Counted from the stretch's first letter, positions 23,172 to 36,300 are shown. The stretch is DNA of 64,000 nt from Tubiluchus corallicola (GCA_030141605.1 JAQGDQ010000204.1:218501-282500), one strand, 5' to 3'. A program made the numbers and translations. Notes: generated by a model not told the origin, from the sequence alone.

Positions 23172-23346
23172 ACTATGAATTGTAGTTTTTATTATCTTGT
23201 CCAGATAGATTGGTCTGGATAACCCAATAAAACTGTGAATTGTAGTTTTTATTATCTTGTCCAGATAGATTGGTCTGGATAACCCAATAAAACTGTGAAT
23301 TGTAGTTTTTATTATCTTGTCCAGATAGATTGGTCTGGAAAACCCA
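23172..23346 (+). repeat. 60-bp tandem repeat, about three copies
   Basis: Two consecutive 60-base blocks (23221-23280 and 23281-23340) are identical except at the last position of the second. A third, slightly diverged copy precedes them. The unit contains GTAGTTTTTATTATCTTGTC and AGATTGGTCTGGATAACCCA. The near-identity indicates recent amplification. Confidence 0.95.
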
Positions 23347-24262
23347 ATATTTTGGTTCTCTAATTCACTTAATTTTCATAGCATATTCTGTTTTACTTGT
23401 ATGTTTTCTCTTGGATTTATTTATTTTTATTCTGCTTAATTTTGCTGTACTACAGCAATTCCATTATAGTTTGCTACCTTTTCACCAAAACCCCTGTGAC
23501 ACTTTTCTTCATTATCATATTTTTATAGATCCTAATCCATAATTATATGAGTAATTAGTCTTCTTTGTACTTTCATGTTTGCAAGGAAATATTTAAAAAT
23601 GTCTATGTTCATTATAACACATCTGCTAATAAGGGAATAAGATCATAAAACATAACTCGATCTACCTATTTCTCAAATAAGGTAATTTCAAATGGAGGTA
23701 TGATTTTAAGAAGCAAGATGAACACCCTAACCCATCTTCCGGCATCCATTTAGATTGATTTTATAAATTTTATCCGAATCAAACTATGTAATGAGTGTAA
23801 ATGCGAATTAACAACCTTACATCCAAAGTTAGGCCTACACCAACACGTAAATAATCTTTGACTGAGACAACGTTACTTTAGCTTAGTTCATATTTGCACA
23901 CGTGATAATAGTCACGTTTGCTTCATCATAAAGCTCTTTACTCAACAATCACACTTACAATACGAAATATCTTGCCAGAAAAACCCTGACTGAAATCAAG
24001 TCATTTATTTAATAACTGAGAAGGATTCTTACAAAGATCTTAAGGTAAAACGTACAGCTATAACAAAATCTTGGGATCTTGCGCACCGTCACTGGGCCGT
24101 CATTATCAATACGACAAACTTTCATATAGCTATTTAAACTGCTTGCATTCGCGAAAATAATTTCAAGCTTCTTGCACGACTAATACATCGATGCCCTGTA
24201 TACTTAGCATACGCGAGTGTCACTCCCATTTTCTTCTCCCTATTCACCATCATGTTTGTGTT

Positions 24263-24570
24263 CAGCGGCGGATTATGATTTTATAGGCCTTAGGCTTGAG
24301 CTTGGAACGGGCCTTTTAAATGTTGCTACATTGCTGAGCTGACGTGTTTTTGTGTAACTGAATTGTGTAAACTTGATTTGTGTAAACTTGAATTGAAATA
24401 TAGTGACTGACTTTTGAAAAAAAACCTTTTTTCTATATTTTATTTTGGCGGGCCCCTTGCTCTTTTGTCAATTTATTTTTTTTTACAAACAAAATTTTTT
24501 TCGTTTTATTTTGCCGGGCCCCTTTTGATCCCGGGCCTTAGGCTTCAGCCTATAGGGCCATCCGCTACAG
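24263..24570. mobile_element. hAT-type MITE with 8-bp target duplication
   Basis: A 308-bp element begins CAGCGGCGGATTATG and ends ATCCGCTACAG. The terminal inverted repeats extend imperfectly through TATAGGCCTTAGGCTTGAGC on the left and its inverse GGCCTTAGGCTTCAGCCTAT on the right. It is flanked by a perfect 8-bp duplication TTTGTGTT at 24255-24262 and 24571-24578, diagnostic of the hAT superfamily. There is no coding capacity. It probably inserted into the 3' end of the neighbouring minus-strand LINE. Confidence 0.92.
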
Positions 24571-24578
24571 TTTGTGTT

Positions 24579-25640
24579 CATTCGTCAGAAGACATAACAC
24601 TATTAACCTTCTGCCGCCAAGCGCTTCGTTCTTTAACTTGGCGTACCTTTCAGATGTTCCACTATAAGTAATGTGCCGCCTCTTGGTTTCCTTTTTATTG
24701 GATTGATTTATGGAAAGCTTTAATAAGTGGAGTATCTTATGGTAACCTTAGAGCAAGTCTTCTGCGTTTAATTGTGGTGGTCAATTTTTCTTCCTTGATT
24801 TAATTGTACAAATCTTTGTAGGTTATAACTTTTGGCCATTTTATCTCCAGTAATGATCTGTCTAAATCTCTTAGAAAGATGTCAATCTCTATTTGATAAT
24901 TTACTTTCTAGGTCCACAGGTCCATGTATAGGAATATGGATGATACAAAGGTGTTGAAGATTCAAAAATTGAGAAGTTTTGAGAATGCCGGCAGTGCTAA
25001 CATTTCTCTTCTTTTGATGCCTTCCCCAGTGCCTAATAGACTTCCTAAGAAATTACATTTCTGCCAGGCTTCATCAACTTTATATTTTATATGGAACTCC
25101 TCAGTTTTGCTCTTGTTAACTTTTATGTTCATTTCTTTAAACTTTCCAGGAACTGTTGTTTTAAAACATCTATATCTTCTTTCGTTTTGTGCCAACAAAG
25201 AAATATCATCAGCATACTGCATTTCGATATAGCAATGATGCTCTTCTAGATGTTGGGTGGTACAATTTCTGAATCTAGATGGTGATCTTGCGAATATGAT
25301 CTAGACTTCTACTTCAAAATTTTCCAGGGGAGCACTAACAAGGTGAATCTCATCATCTTCTAGAATTGTTTCTAAGGAATTCAACGTTTTTCTTTTAGCA
25401 GTGTCAAAAGCTTTGTCTTCAGCAAATTCCATATTTTATTGGCATTTTTTATTCCAACTCTTTAGCTAGGATTTTCTGTTCCAAATGTTCCTTATATGCA
25501 TTTCAAGTATTTCCATCGTTAAGTTTGTCTAGATTGACCTTTGTATGATTGCACTTTTGTGGCTTCAATTTTGACCATTTGGAAAATTTTACCATTACTA
25601 AAGAGTGATCTGTGTCTGTATTTGTACCTGAGTAAGACCT
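24579..25640 (-). mobile_element. LINE retrotransposon fragment (RT, minus strand)
   Basis: Read on the minus strand, pieces of LINE ORF2 occur in order. Near 25640-25530 there is an endonuclease-tail sequence (TDTDHSLVMVKF). The frame at 25222-24962 contains the MQYADDISLL active-site block and a KTEEFHIKYK/NFLGS region. Degenerate C-terminal sequence follows down to 24579. Stops and frameshifts abound. The reading continues across the hAT MITE into about 24254-24230, where an in-frame stop follows, so the element was probably cut by the MITE. The clade is uncertain, RTE- or L2-like. Confidence 0.8.
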
Positions 25641-27780
25641 TTAATTTACTGCTTTTGTAACAATGAACACATAATGGCTAATAAGCTGGCCCATTGCCTA
25701 TCAATTGTTACATTGTTACCCATAATCTTGCCATTACTATCCCTTAATTTAACGTACTTATATAAATAACTGCTCAAGTAATGTTTTATTACAGTCGCAT
25801 AGCTTATTTCCTGGCTTTAATTTAATTGTGTATTGCTCAGGTGTTTATAAAGTTTCACTAACTTGCTTAACGAGTGTTCTTCTCAAAGTGCTTCAGTGAT
25901 TTCAAATATTTTTGTGTTACGTTAAATTACTGCCCAAATACCTAATTTTTTTTATTTGATTTTCGAAACCTCGCCTTTACAGTTGCTTTGAAACTTACCA
26001 GATTCTTCTATAATTAAATTTCATACTCGATACCAACATTCCTTATTATTTCATACATACCAGCATTGAACAATCAGCAAATCTTGCGATCTGACCAGCT
26101 TGGACTATGACGCTGGTGTATGCTGGGCAGCGTGAATGCCGTGAAGGCAAGCTGTGTGAAGGTACGCAAAATTTTTACAGTTTGCTTAGAAGTTCCGCTA
26201 ATCTAATGTTGAGTTTAAATGTATGTATCTAGAAATTAGTCATTCATAATTAGTCAATTATGATCAAATTTAAAATAGTTACATTGGTTTAATCTACAGG
26301 ATTACACGTTAAAATGTGTAAGTAATTAACATTAATTGTGTAAATAATTAAATGACAGATTTTTGTTGACTTTTAGATACGCTTGTAAACTTGACAACAC
26401 GTAGCAGGTGCCGGGCTGGTTACTTAGTTTATAGAGTTCGCTGTATAAGTTAAAAAAATATTACTGAAGCACCTGGCAGAGTGTTTACATTGCACGGAAA
26501 CCGAGTGACGCCATCTTTTGTCTAAAACGCGCCCAAGCGTGAATTCCTCACGACTTTAAATTAATTTTACTAATTACACGAGATGCTTATCACAATTTTA
26601 TTGCTGGAACTTTCTAACATTTTCCCCAAATATTAAAATAACCTCAACTTCCTGAGAGACTTGACTTTTGCTTTAACTGATTAAGAGATAGGTCAGATTG
26701 GCAATTTAGTTACGCGTAAATTTAATTTAGTTAGCTCTACGTACGAAATGTTTAAGAAATTGGAACCGTTATTCCCCTGCAAGAGAAGAAGAAAAAGGAA
26801 AACCGTTGTTTCCAGCAAAATTCCAAAGAAATGCACGAGATAATTACGAATTCACAATAATAGAGATTTTGTTCCAGGCGGGAAATGAATGGCTGATCAC
26901 AATGACCATATAGATGAGAATGAATGACAATAGCTGCGACGAGACTCGGACAGAAACTTTATTTGTGAAGAACCGCATCTAACGTGTAAAGACAATGACA
27001 ACGAGGCATTTTTGCAAATTTATTACAATTTAATGACGTTTGGGAGCTGCGCATTTTTTCATCATTATTATCATATTATTATCATTAAATTAGTTAAAAC
27101 CGAAAAATTAACCGAGTGCGATTAAATAACAGCTTTTTAAACCGCTGAATTTGTATAATATATCTATCCAACTTTAATAAAAGAACACACTACAAAACTT
27201 ATTGTTAAGTTTATTAACAATACTCTAACGCTTTGAGAACTATACTGCCAATATTGTTTTAATAATGTCATATATATATATATATATATGCACAGTTACA
27301 CTGTCGAGTAAAATGCATCACCTACACGTTTTTATCGTATTCAACTAAAAACAAATTGACTGGCCTGCAGTTCAGCTTTGTAAATAAAACAAAACATTTA
27401 AAAATTAACATAGAAACAACAAACAAGATAATAGTATTATTTCACAACTAACAAACCGCCAAGACGTCGATTAAACAACTAAACTCATTTAACAGCTAAA
27501 GTTAAAAGACCTTTACGGCTGTTTCTTTTCGAGCAATATCGAGCAACCTAAATTAACAGTTGTCTACATTACAAATTGGGCTTCCATAAGTTCAGCAGAC
27601 TTGAATAAATCGAAACGTTTAAATGGTAAAACTTTTTCAAGACAACGACAGATAAGTTTAACGAACAATAATAATTGTTTAATATACTTGGAGAGCATTT
27701 AAAACGCAATATGGTCTATATGCATATATACTTGCCCACTATAAAATACAATGCATCCTATAATAATTGCAATATAATAT
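25640..27780. other. Intergenic region 3' of the KLF gene
   Basis: No coding exon is supported. An (AT)n run lies at 27267-27290. At about 26390-26545 the sequence is richer in CpG and carries GACGCCATCTTTTG, which might mark a promoter. I cannot link it to a gene. Confidence 0.4.
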
Positions 27781-27788
27781 GAAAATAA

Positions 27789-30283
27789 TTACAGAGACGA
27801 AGTAGGTGAACCCAGAGAAGAGAGAGAGTCAGACGAAGGTTGGTAATCACTGACAGATCCGCATTTCGCAAGTTGTTGCCGGCTTCTCCGAGAAATGATC
27901 ATTTCCGGCAAAAACTCCGGATGTCGTCGGGCATGTTTCATCAGATGGTCACTACGCATAAAACGCTTCTCGCACAAAGGACATTCAAACTGTTTTTCTC
28001 CAGTGTGAGTCCGTGTGTGTCTGGTCAACTCGTCTGACCGAGCAAACTTTTTGCTGCACCCCTCCCATTTACACGAGAATGGTCGCTCACCTACGAAAAT
28101 GAATAAAACCTCATTCATTTGACTCATTTTTATAATTAGTGTTACCTAGAGAAAATGTTAGCGGTGTATCTCAGTTATATGCACCACAGAATAAAAATAG
28201 TTGGCGTTAGCATGAAGCCTAGTTAGGTTGTTTCTTCTGTTTTTGGCACATATGCAGAACGATAACCACAAAAAGATCAGTGGTGACAAAAAATAGGAAC
28301 AGACGACGATGTGCCTCACTGCTTACTTTCAGGCTATAGCGTTGCACTTTGATGTGTTATCTTGATCACATTTAAACTAAAAGAACACGGTGAATAGCTT
28401 CACAAAATTCAGTTGCGCTAGCGTCATGGTCAAACATATGTTATAAATTTACGTGACCTTGAGATTTTTTAATGCAATGAGACCTATTTGACTCAAAGTC
28501 GTGAATGTAAGTTCGATTGTGGCCTAAGCAATATGAAAAAATAAAATCCGTTACCACTGGCTCAAAAAATTACAAGAGTTTATCGAATTAAAGGAAAGCA
28601 ATATACTGTGATTGATGCATTCAACCTGCCTGGCAGCTTTATATTTAAGCCAACTTCACGTTATAAGCAATATTATTCTCGCTGTTGTAGTCATCACCAT
28701 TATCATCGTCATCGATCAACATCTTTGTTTTTGTCATTTTCAAAGACGTATATAAGTGAATGAATAACGATTAGTGACATTAGCAATACATTTGCAACTA
28801 AATGTTGTGCAGTATTTCCATCAGACATTGCAAACATTATAATGACATTGACGTTTGACCTTTGACCTTTCTTGGAGATTTTCGCCGCATTGATTCTAGG
28901 CAATATTAGCGCATTCATTCCTAATTTTAGTGTGGCGTGACCATTTGACTTTGTCGCCAGTATTATGTCCCACGTTTGTGCTTCGTTTCAGGAGCCCGGG
29001 ACAAAAGTGATTGGTTATTAAATTTTGGAGGCCAAAAACATGCATCTGGGTTTGCCTATGTATGTAAACTCATTACTGATTCGTGAAGAGCTGTTTTTCT
29101 GTATGTTGTTCTTAATTATTAATGAAGCCTATTTACATTAAGCAGCAAACTGATCTTACTTTCAGCTTTCGGGCTCAAAGGCGCGATCAGCTGCGGCCAG
29201 CTGACGACCAGCTAGCTTGACCTATTTAACCTGCTGGTTAAGTCTTGCAGCTAATTCAGCTTTTACTTTAAACACCTGTCGGAAAATGTTTGGCGCCGTT
29301 GCTAGGTGAAACAGAACAACTTTAGCCAGTACTAGAGAACAAAGAGCTCACAAGCAAGAAAACAGAGCAAAGAAAAAACCTTGCAGCTCCCGCCAGTTAT
29401 TAATCCGTATGTCAGGACTACGCCCACCTCTTTGTTGCTATAAAATACACGTATGCATGCTAAGAGAAACTTTGGTGTGAGAATTTTGTTAATGAAAGCG
29501 TGAAACTACTATTTCATTAAATGTCTTCTTATAGCATAGCAAATTTGCACAAATGGACTTTGTAATTATTGACTCATTGCTACTCTGTCTAGTTTCTACT
29601 ACAAAAACGCATAAAAGCACTCTTGTGCAAAATATGAAACGATTGCGCAAGAGAGCTGAACACGTGTACTATCCGTATGACGAAACAAATTCAATACCAA
29701 CGTAATTACACTAATTATTACAATAAATGGGCCTATGAAAATGAAAGCAAAGCGTTACCTATTCCTATAATCTAAGAAATTAGCAATATCATTAATACAC
29801 CTTTGTCAGAAATATAAATGCAATTATGAATATTTAACGTGGAGCTAAATTAGCAGCAAAATAATTTTTAATCTTACCGGTATGCGTTCTTACGTGGGCT
29901 TTTAAATGTGAGCCCTTTCCATAAGTTTTGTTGCATCCTTCAAACGGGCACTCGTATGCGGTCGCTTTGTCTTGTTCTGTTCCAGGGTGAGACGGCCGCC
30001 CCCCTGCACGCCTATATGCTTTCCTAGTCCAGGGGTAGCGCCTATCAGGCGACTCGCACAAATCGAATGGCGTATTGGGCACAGGTTCCTGCTTTATACG
30101 GGCCAAGTCGGCCAGTATTCGGGCTACCATATCCAACGTTGGTTGCACAGTGCCCGGAGGTTTGTCAGGGGGACTAGGTGAGCATTTATTGTCAGAATGT
30201 GTTACAAAATGACCTCCGTTTGAAATAGCTAGTAGGCAGTCAGCAGCCAAGTTCATCTCATAATCTGGATAAAACTGAGACAT
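27789..30283 (-). CDS. Krueppel-like zinc-finger transcription factor (KLF9/13/14/16-like)
   Basis: Two coding exons, 30283-29878 and 28090-27789, join within the inter-finger linker and give 235 residues. Three C2H2 fingers lie at about 112-192: C112/C117/H130/H134, C142/C147/H160/H164 and C172/C175/H188/H192. They have canonical TGER/TGEK linkers and the RSDEL and RSDHL recognition helices that read GC/CACCC boxes. The N-terminus ([12 protein letters not shown], residues 10-21) resembles the AAECLVSMS Sin3-interacting motif of the KLF9/13/14/16 group, suggesting a repressor. Start choice: the ATG at 30283 places that motif near the terminus, although an in-frame ATG at 30334 exists. The intron is 1.8 kb and interrupts finger-coding sequence at the first linker. 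The gene is expected to act in the nucleus. Confidence 0.93.
28091..29877 (-). other. KLF intron with possible control sites
   Basis: This intron holds no exon. It carries a perfect DR1 nuclear-receptor element at 28856-28868 and three clustered CAGCT boxes at about 29186-29213, two of them full CAGCTG E-boxes. A degenerate TCATCATC patch lies near 28690. Confidence 0.5.
28856..28868. promoter_or_regulatory. Perfect DR1 nuclear-receptor half-site pair
   Basis: TGACCTTTGACCT is, on the other strand, two AGGTCA half-sites spaced by one base, the consensus for HNF4 or RXR heterodimers. It lies in the KLF intron. A 13-base match can occur by chance, so function is only inferred. Confidence 0.35.
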
Positions 30284-30339
30284 CGTAACACGATCTTTAT
30301 GCTGAAGATATATAAATCCTACTACACGTAACAAGACTG

Positions 30340-33210
30340 TTTAGCAAAGTAGACTGCTCGTAGGCTGCCCGCTCAGCAACCTTCTTTGTTCAGTCTTACG
30401 CCGGCAACTATTGACACATTTCACTGCAGTGTGACGTCGCGTGAACGGGTGGGCGTTTCTAATGTTCGGGAACTCGTGTATAGCATCTACAAAACGGGGC
30501 GTTAACTTCCGAAAAGATTTCTTAAGTACGGGTAACACTCTGGGCATTTTCTTTCCCGCAATCATGTTCATCACAATATCGTTGGCGAAAACATAAGCTT
30601 CTATGCAATTTGCTTGCGCCTTTAGGTTCAATGCCTTATTTATGTAATTATAGATAAAAGCACTGAATATTTGGATTTGCATTCGTACAGCGCTATAAAT
30701 TTTAATTGCCGAAAGACCTGTTGAGCTTGCAGTATGCACTCTATGGCGGGAAACTACTTAAAGCAGTATGATGGCAGAAGTCTGGTATTAAAGTTTAATT
30801 AAATTTGGGCTTTTAACATCATTAATAACAACCTTAACAATGAGACTGTGGTAATTAAAAGAAAGCCCACGTTAGGCTTCAAACTTATCGAACTCAAGCT
30901 TTATTTTTTTGCATTCTTTGTGGCATTATACGTATAACTCTGTGCCTGTGGTATTCACTTGCTACAGGATAACCTGGGTGCTATAAATTAAGCAAACTTG
31001 AATATTAAAATGTTAAAATGGCCTTATCAATACATGTTACCGTTTACTGGACAACCAGTCAGCCGTTTTCCATATCTGTATCTACACTGGTTGGTAAAAT
31101 GCCATACCAAGACAAGAAAGCCTATAAGATAAGATACTTTAACGCACCAAGACTTTAGTTATAAATTTAAGTTGAACCTTTAAAGCGACATTTTCTTATA
31201 ACTATCATAGGGAATTAGTGAAAGTATAAACTTACCGCTAAATTATTATATATTAAAAAGTCTGATAAAGTTGTGACAAAATCGCGAAAAGAATTCAACA
31301 ACATTGCCGCTCACATATTCTACATGCGACTTATTTAAGTCTCTGATAACGTACTTTTTTGCACTAGTGTAATTTTTTCGCCTTTTTCTTTCTTTCTCTT
31401 TTCTTCTTGTGCTTTTCACACATTTAACAAATTAAATTTCCAAGAAAGGAAAAGATGTCAGGCACAAACACATGTGAGCGCTGAGGCACTCGCATTCTGG
31501 AGCGGCCACCTGCTATTCCAAATCTTTTGCAAAATTTTGACTTTTCATTCGCAAGATTGGTTTTGTTGAAGATTTACGTCATAGAATGACTGGAAACATG
31601 AAACGGTATATTGTTATTGGTTTATTGTTATGTAACTTATGTTTATTGTTTATGTTATTGTTATTCTTTCGTGATTAGTGTTGCAACAAAACCAATTACG
31701 TATCGTTGTCGGTTCAACTATTAATGTTCGACTAATGTGACGCGCAGGTTGATTCGTAGGACGTACAGTTTCTGGCTTCAACAGAACAGTAAAAGGTAGA
31801 TAGAATGATTAACTCAATTTCAAGTTTAATGTACAAAACGGAATGGCTGTGTTCGTGGTCGAGTTACCATGCTACAGTTGAACACTAAAATGGACTAAAC
31901 AAGTTTTCATTGCCCTCAGTCACCGCTACTAACCTTTAACAAGAAAAACTCACTTCACCTCGCTTGGCAAACCGGACGTGTCTGCCTGATACAGAAAGAC
32001 AGGACGCATAGAGTTAGTATTGGGCGTGTATATGTTATGTTGTGAAAACAATTATCTTGTTGTAATATAAAGCAGGACAGCCTATTTAGAAGGTAAAAAG
32101 TTTTTCATATTCATAAAGACACACTTCATTTACGTTTACATGTATTGTGTTAATTATTTGTTAGCTAGCTTTGTTAGTTAGAAATTTCATTGTGACATTA
32201 ATTATAATTTTTGTAATCAATGTTTTACAGGTTTAAATCCAGGGTGTCTTTCTAATGTACACAATAAGTAGACTGCGCGATAACATAAATAACAACCAGA
32301 AGAGGGACAGGGGAGGATTTTAAATCACACACCAAGTCACAAAGTTCATTGTTAGTTACAGCGCTCTGGTAAACATATCGATCTAACTGACTGTGGTGTA
32401 GCAAACACAACAAGCTGAAAAAGAGTTTTTTATGTGAGCATTAACAGCAGCTGGAAAACAAACTAATGTGTTATTTTAATGTGTACACTTTCAACACCAT
32501 AAAGTCATGCTATTTTAGTAATTATTATTCACTACTTGTACCTGTTTACTTACTATTACAAGCTCGAGAGGGGGCTAGTATGTCAGCCTACTGGAGGCGA
32601 TTACATATAGTAATGTGTGTATACTTTACTTGAATACGACCAAGAATCTAACGAAGTGTACATTTGGAAAATGTTGCTGATATGTTGAATTCACTCGCGT
32701 CTGTTAAGTTCATTTTTAAAAACAATCTATGAAACTAGTTTTTATAGCATTCAAATTGATTTAAGTGAAAAAAGAAATCCATGTTTCATTTGATCATATT
32801 AGAACCAAAAAAAGAGGATAAGAGCAGAAATCCCCCCACAGCGCAAAACTTTCATTTGAATTTTAATACCGCATCTACATGCTTGCAGAGAAAGTATTAG
32901 TGAGCTGATTGTCTCAGCAAACTGTCTATATATGAGTTGACTATCTATTTGACTGGTCGACTACCTGCCGGCTTTCGTGCCCACTGGCCTGACTGACTGA
33001 CTCACTCACTCACTCATTCACTGCTGACTGAACAAGCAACCAAGTAACCTGCCGATTGAACGACCGGTTAACTGACACTGACTAGTTGATTGACTGACTA
33101 ATTGATTAACTAACTGACTTTCTTTCTTTTACCTTTTGGTTGACTGACTGACCAACCCTGCTGAGCCCCAAGAAGATGTACCCAGCCAATCTACTATCTG
33201 ATTATTTCCT
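30340..33210. other. Divergent intergenic region between the KLF and 4HB genes
   Basis: It should contain the KLF promoter (minus) and the 4HB-gene promoter (plus). A 132-residue minus-strand frame at 30341-30739 sits directly upstream of the KLF gene but has no family resemblance and is not called. At about 32990-33150 there is a degenerate GACT/TGAC tetramer repeat that may lie in the first exon of the 4HB gene. Confidence 0.45.
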
Positions 33211-33216
33211 GCTATG

Positions 33217-33302
33217 GTAAGTAATCGCTAACTTCAGAAAATCTTACATAAAAAGACTTTCAAGTTACGTATTAACTAAAAAACGTTCTGTCACTAAAAT
33301 AG
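33217..33302 (+). other. Probable 5' UTR intron of the 4HB gene
   Basis: CTATG|GTAAGT at 33216/33217 and AAAATAG at 33302 form a plausible 86-bp intron. Splicing would place ATGGATGGTTGA across the junction, that is, an out-of-frame three-codon ORF overlapping the main ATG. Confidence 0.45.
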
Positions 33303-33303
33303 G

Positions 33304-36300
33304 ATGGTTGAACCAATAGAAATGGTGGGAACAGTGATAGAAGCAGTCAACACTGTGTATGATGTAATTCAAGAGGTTCGAAGTCATAAGCGGCGTTGTG
33401 CTACACTGAGCAATAAACTGCAAGCCATTGAACAACCTCTGCAAGAACTGCGCAGCGAACCTAGAGAAAATCAAGCAAGGTTTGCCAAAGCTCTTGAAGC
33501 ACTGCTCAACGTATTAGACGGTAATTTTGCAGTAACTTAAAATATTTACAGATTACATATAACAAAGATTTGGAAACAAAATTTCAGTGATTGTTGGTAA
33601 TTTAGTTTTTTCTTTGCTTGCTTGTTTGTTTGTTGCTTGGAATCTTTGCTTTCTTCGTTCGGTCACTCGCTCGTTCATTTTTTCGTTCGTTTGTTTGTTT
33701 AACTGTAATTGGCGCATTTCATCTTCCAAAGCCACAAAAATGCTGTCATCCAACAGCTTGCTAAACTCACGTTTAATTGTTATGGACGATAACGTTGTTT
33801 CTTTTATCAGTTAGACCAGTTTACTTGACACGAAGTTTTTCAGGTGCAAAGAAGTTTGTTACCAAGTTGAAGCAGATGAGTCTAGTCGAGAGGCTTGTGA
33901 AATATGACAAAATAAGGTACAAAGTTTATTATTAAACTTCGTCATTTTTGAAGTAAAATAATTTTCATTCTTAAAGGATATTATTTGTTCTTAAACACAA
34001 CCAGCCACACTTTGTTTCAGAAAGGCTTGAGTCCACCCAATATTGGTGTTATAATTACGAGACCTAGATACTAAATACTTCATAATGACCAGAAAAATAC
34101 ATGCTAGCTTTGTGAGACGATTAATTTAAATTGTGATACACAGGCAATCCTTAATTCCAATTCCATGTTATTAAAACATGTAACAGTACACCTAACTAGG
34201 TGCACTGTTTAGTTTATTAACTCTTGAATATAAGAAAATACAAACACGGACTTCACAGATCTTTCGCCTGATGTTACTCAGTAGAAACCTGCTACACGTT
34301 TTAATACTCTGGGGTGTGAGATTCTACTAAATAGCATCAAGTGAAAGATCTGTGGAGCCTTTGTTTGGTTTTGCGATATTGAAGAGTTAATAAAATAAAT
34401 AATACACTTTATGTACTGCGTTACACTTGACTTGTCCTGAGCTCCAAGGACAGCCAATTAAGAAGTTTCAAAACTTTTAACGAACACAACTTTCATAGAG
34501 ATCTTGAACAAGTTCTTTTCTCTGTGATTGACGTGTTTGATAACGTCGATGATAAACAATGGGCTCACGCTTAGTTTATAATATTTTAAGCGCACACGCC
34601 CCGCTTAAGACCAAGATTGCGAAAGCATTGCAACCACCCTTCATGAATAGTAATCTATGGAAAGCAGTTATCCATAAGTCAAGACAGTTAAATCGCTGCA
34701 GAAAGTGTCCAACATCGAATTGGCATTGCTACAAACAAAGAAATCACTGTACATCCATTAGACACCAGTCAATAATCGATACTTACTTACAAAAAATAAA
34801 CATTTCTTGAAAACTGTAAAACCTTTTATACCAAGTAGGAGAAATATGGCTAGTGATGTTAGAGTTGTCGCTGACCAAAGATCTTATGTTAAAATTGTGC
34901 CAGTTTTTGATGTTCAAATACCCAATGATTCAAACCCTGCGTCATTTGTTCATAGATGTGAGACACGTTTTCAAATTCACCTAAGTATTACTAAGATATT
35001 AGAAAAGTTCCCTGATATTAGTGAATGTAATTTCAGCAAAATTTCACATCACATTACTAGAAAAGTTCTTAGTGAAGTAATTGCTAAATCTTGTGGTCAC
35101 GATGGGTCAAATTTTGAAAAGTTGTGCTGACATTTTAAATAGACCACTAACAAACATTTTTAATACCATCATAGAAACAACTTCATTCCCATCATCATGT
35201 AAAAATGCAAACATTATACTATTATACAAAAAATATAATGCACTTGAATGTAAAAATTACAGGCTTGTAAACATTCTTATTACAACGTAGTAGGTCAAAA
35301 TTCTATGAAAAACTTTTGCGTCAAAAGCTTTCGTCGTTTGTAAATGGTATTCTACATGAAAATGTGTTTGCCTTCCGTCAAGAAAGTAGTTGCCAATCTA
35401 TGCTACTCAAACTGGTCGAAAACTGGAGGACTGCTCTTGACCATACCAACATGTCTGTTGGTGCGGCACTAACAGGTGTTTCTAAAGCCCTTTACAGCAT
35501 GTCTTATCCACTTTTAGTAGTAAAACTGAAAGCTTACGGAATGAGCGAAAACGCAACGGCATTAATTGGCAGTTACTTCATAAACCGCAAACACAGAGTA
35601 AACTTGTCATCTCTCAACATAGTTAGCGAATGGTTATAGATTACAAACGGTATCCCCCGAGGAGCCATTTTCGGGCCTGCTCTTTTTTTATACCTTCATT
35701 AACGATTTAACCTATTTTATTGAAAATACTTCACTGTTTAATTACGCAGATGACAATACATTATCAGCAACAGGTGCAAAGCCAAGGAGAGATGACAGTC
35801 ATCCTTGGAAATGACTTAACTAACGCCATCAACTGGCTTCATTTAAATGACTTTGAATCCAACCCTAGCAAGTTTCAATGTATGACTGTTTGTTCTAAGC
35901 CTTCTCAGTCACCATCACTTTTGTATGCTGATGACACAAATACTGAAGGTAGTAAAACAGTGAAATTACTTGGTATTCACCTGGATGAAAATCTGTCATT
36001 TGCAGAGTCACTAGCTCTATTTGCAGACGCGCTGCAGAACAATTAAATGCGCTCTTTCATCTTTCTCCGTACCTCGATGCAAAAGCCCGCTTATTAATCT
36101 ACAAAACGCTTATACTATCCAATTTCAGTTACTGTCCTGCTGTTTGGCATACCTGCGGACAAACAAACATCTAAATACTAGAAAAAATCCTTGAAATTTA
36201 TCTTACTCAAAAAAGCCACACTGTCCACTCTTGAGGTACGGCATATCAAAAACATAGCAATTGAAAATTTCTGTGGTGTTCATCACTTAAATTCTGATGG

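Noticed and set aside
23172-23346. CRISPR-like regular spacing
   Set aside because: The 60-bp units are wholly repeated with no unique spacers, and the genome is animal.
30341-30739. 132-residue minus-strand frame directly upstream of the KLF gene
   Set aside because: There is no domain, signal or repeat similarity, and its position suits KLF promoter or 5' UTR. It is kept as a possibility only.
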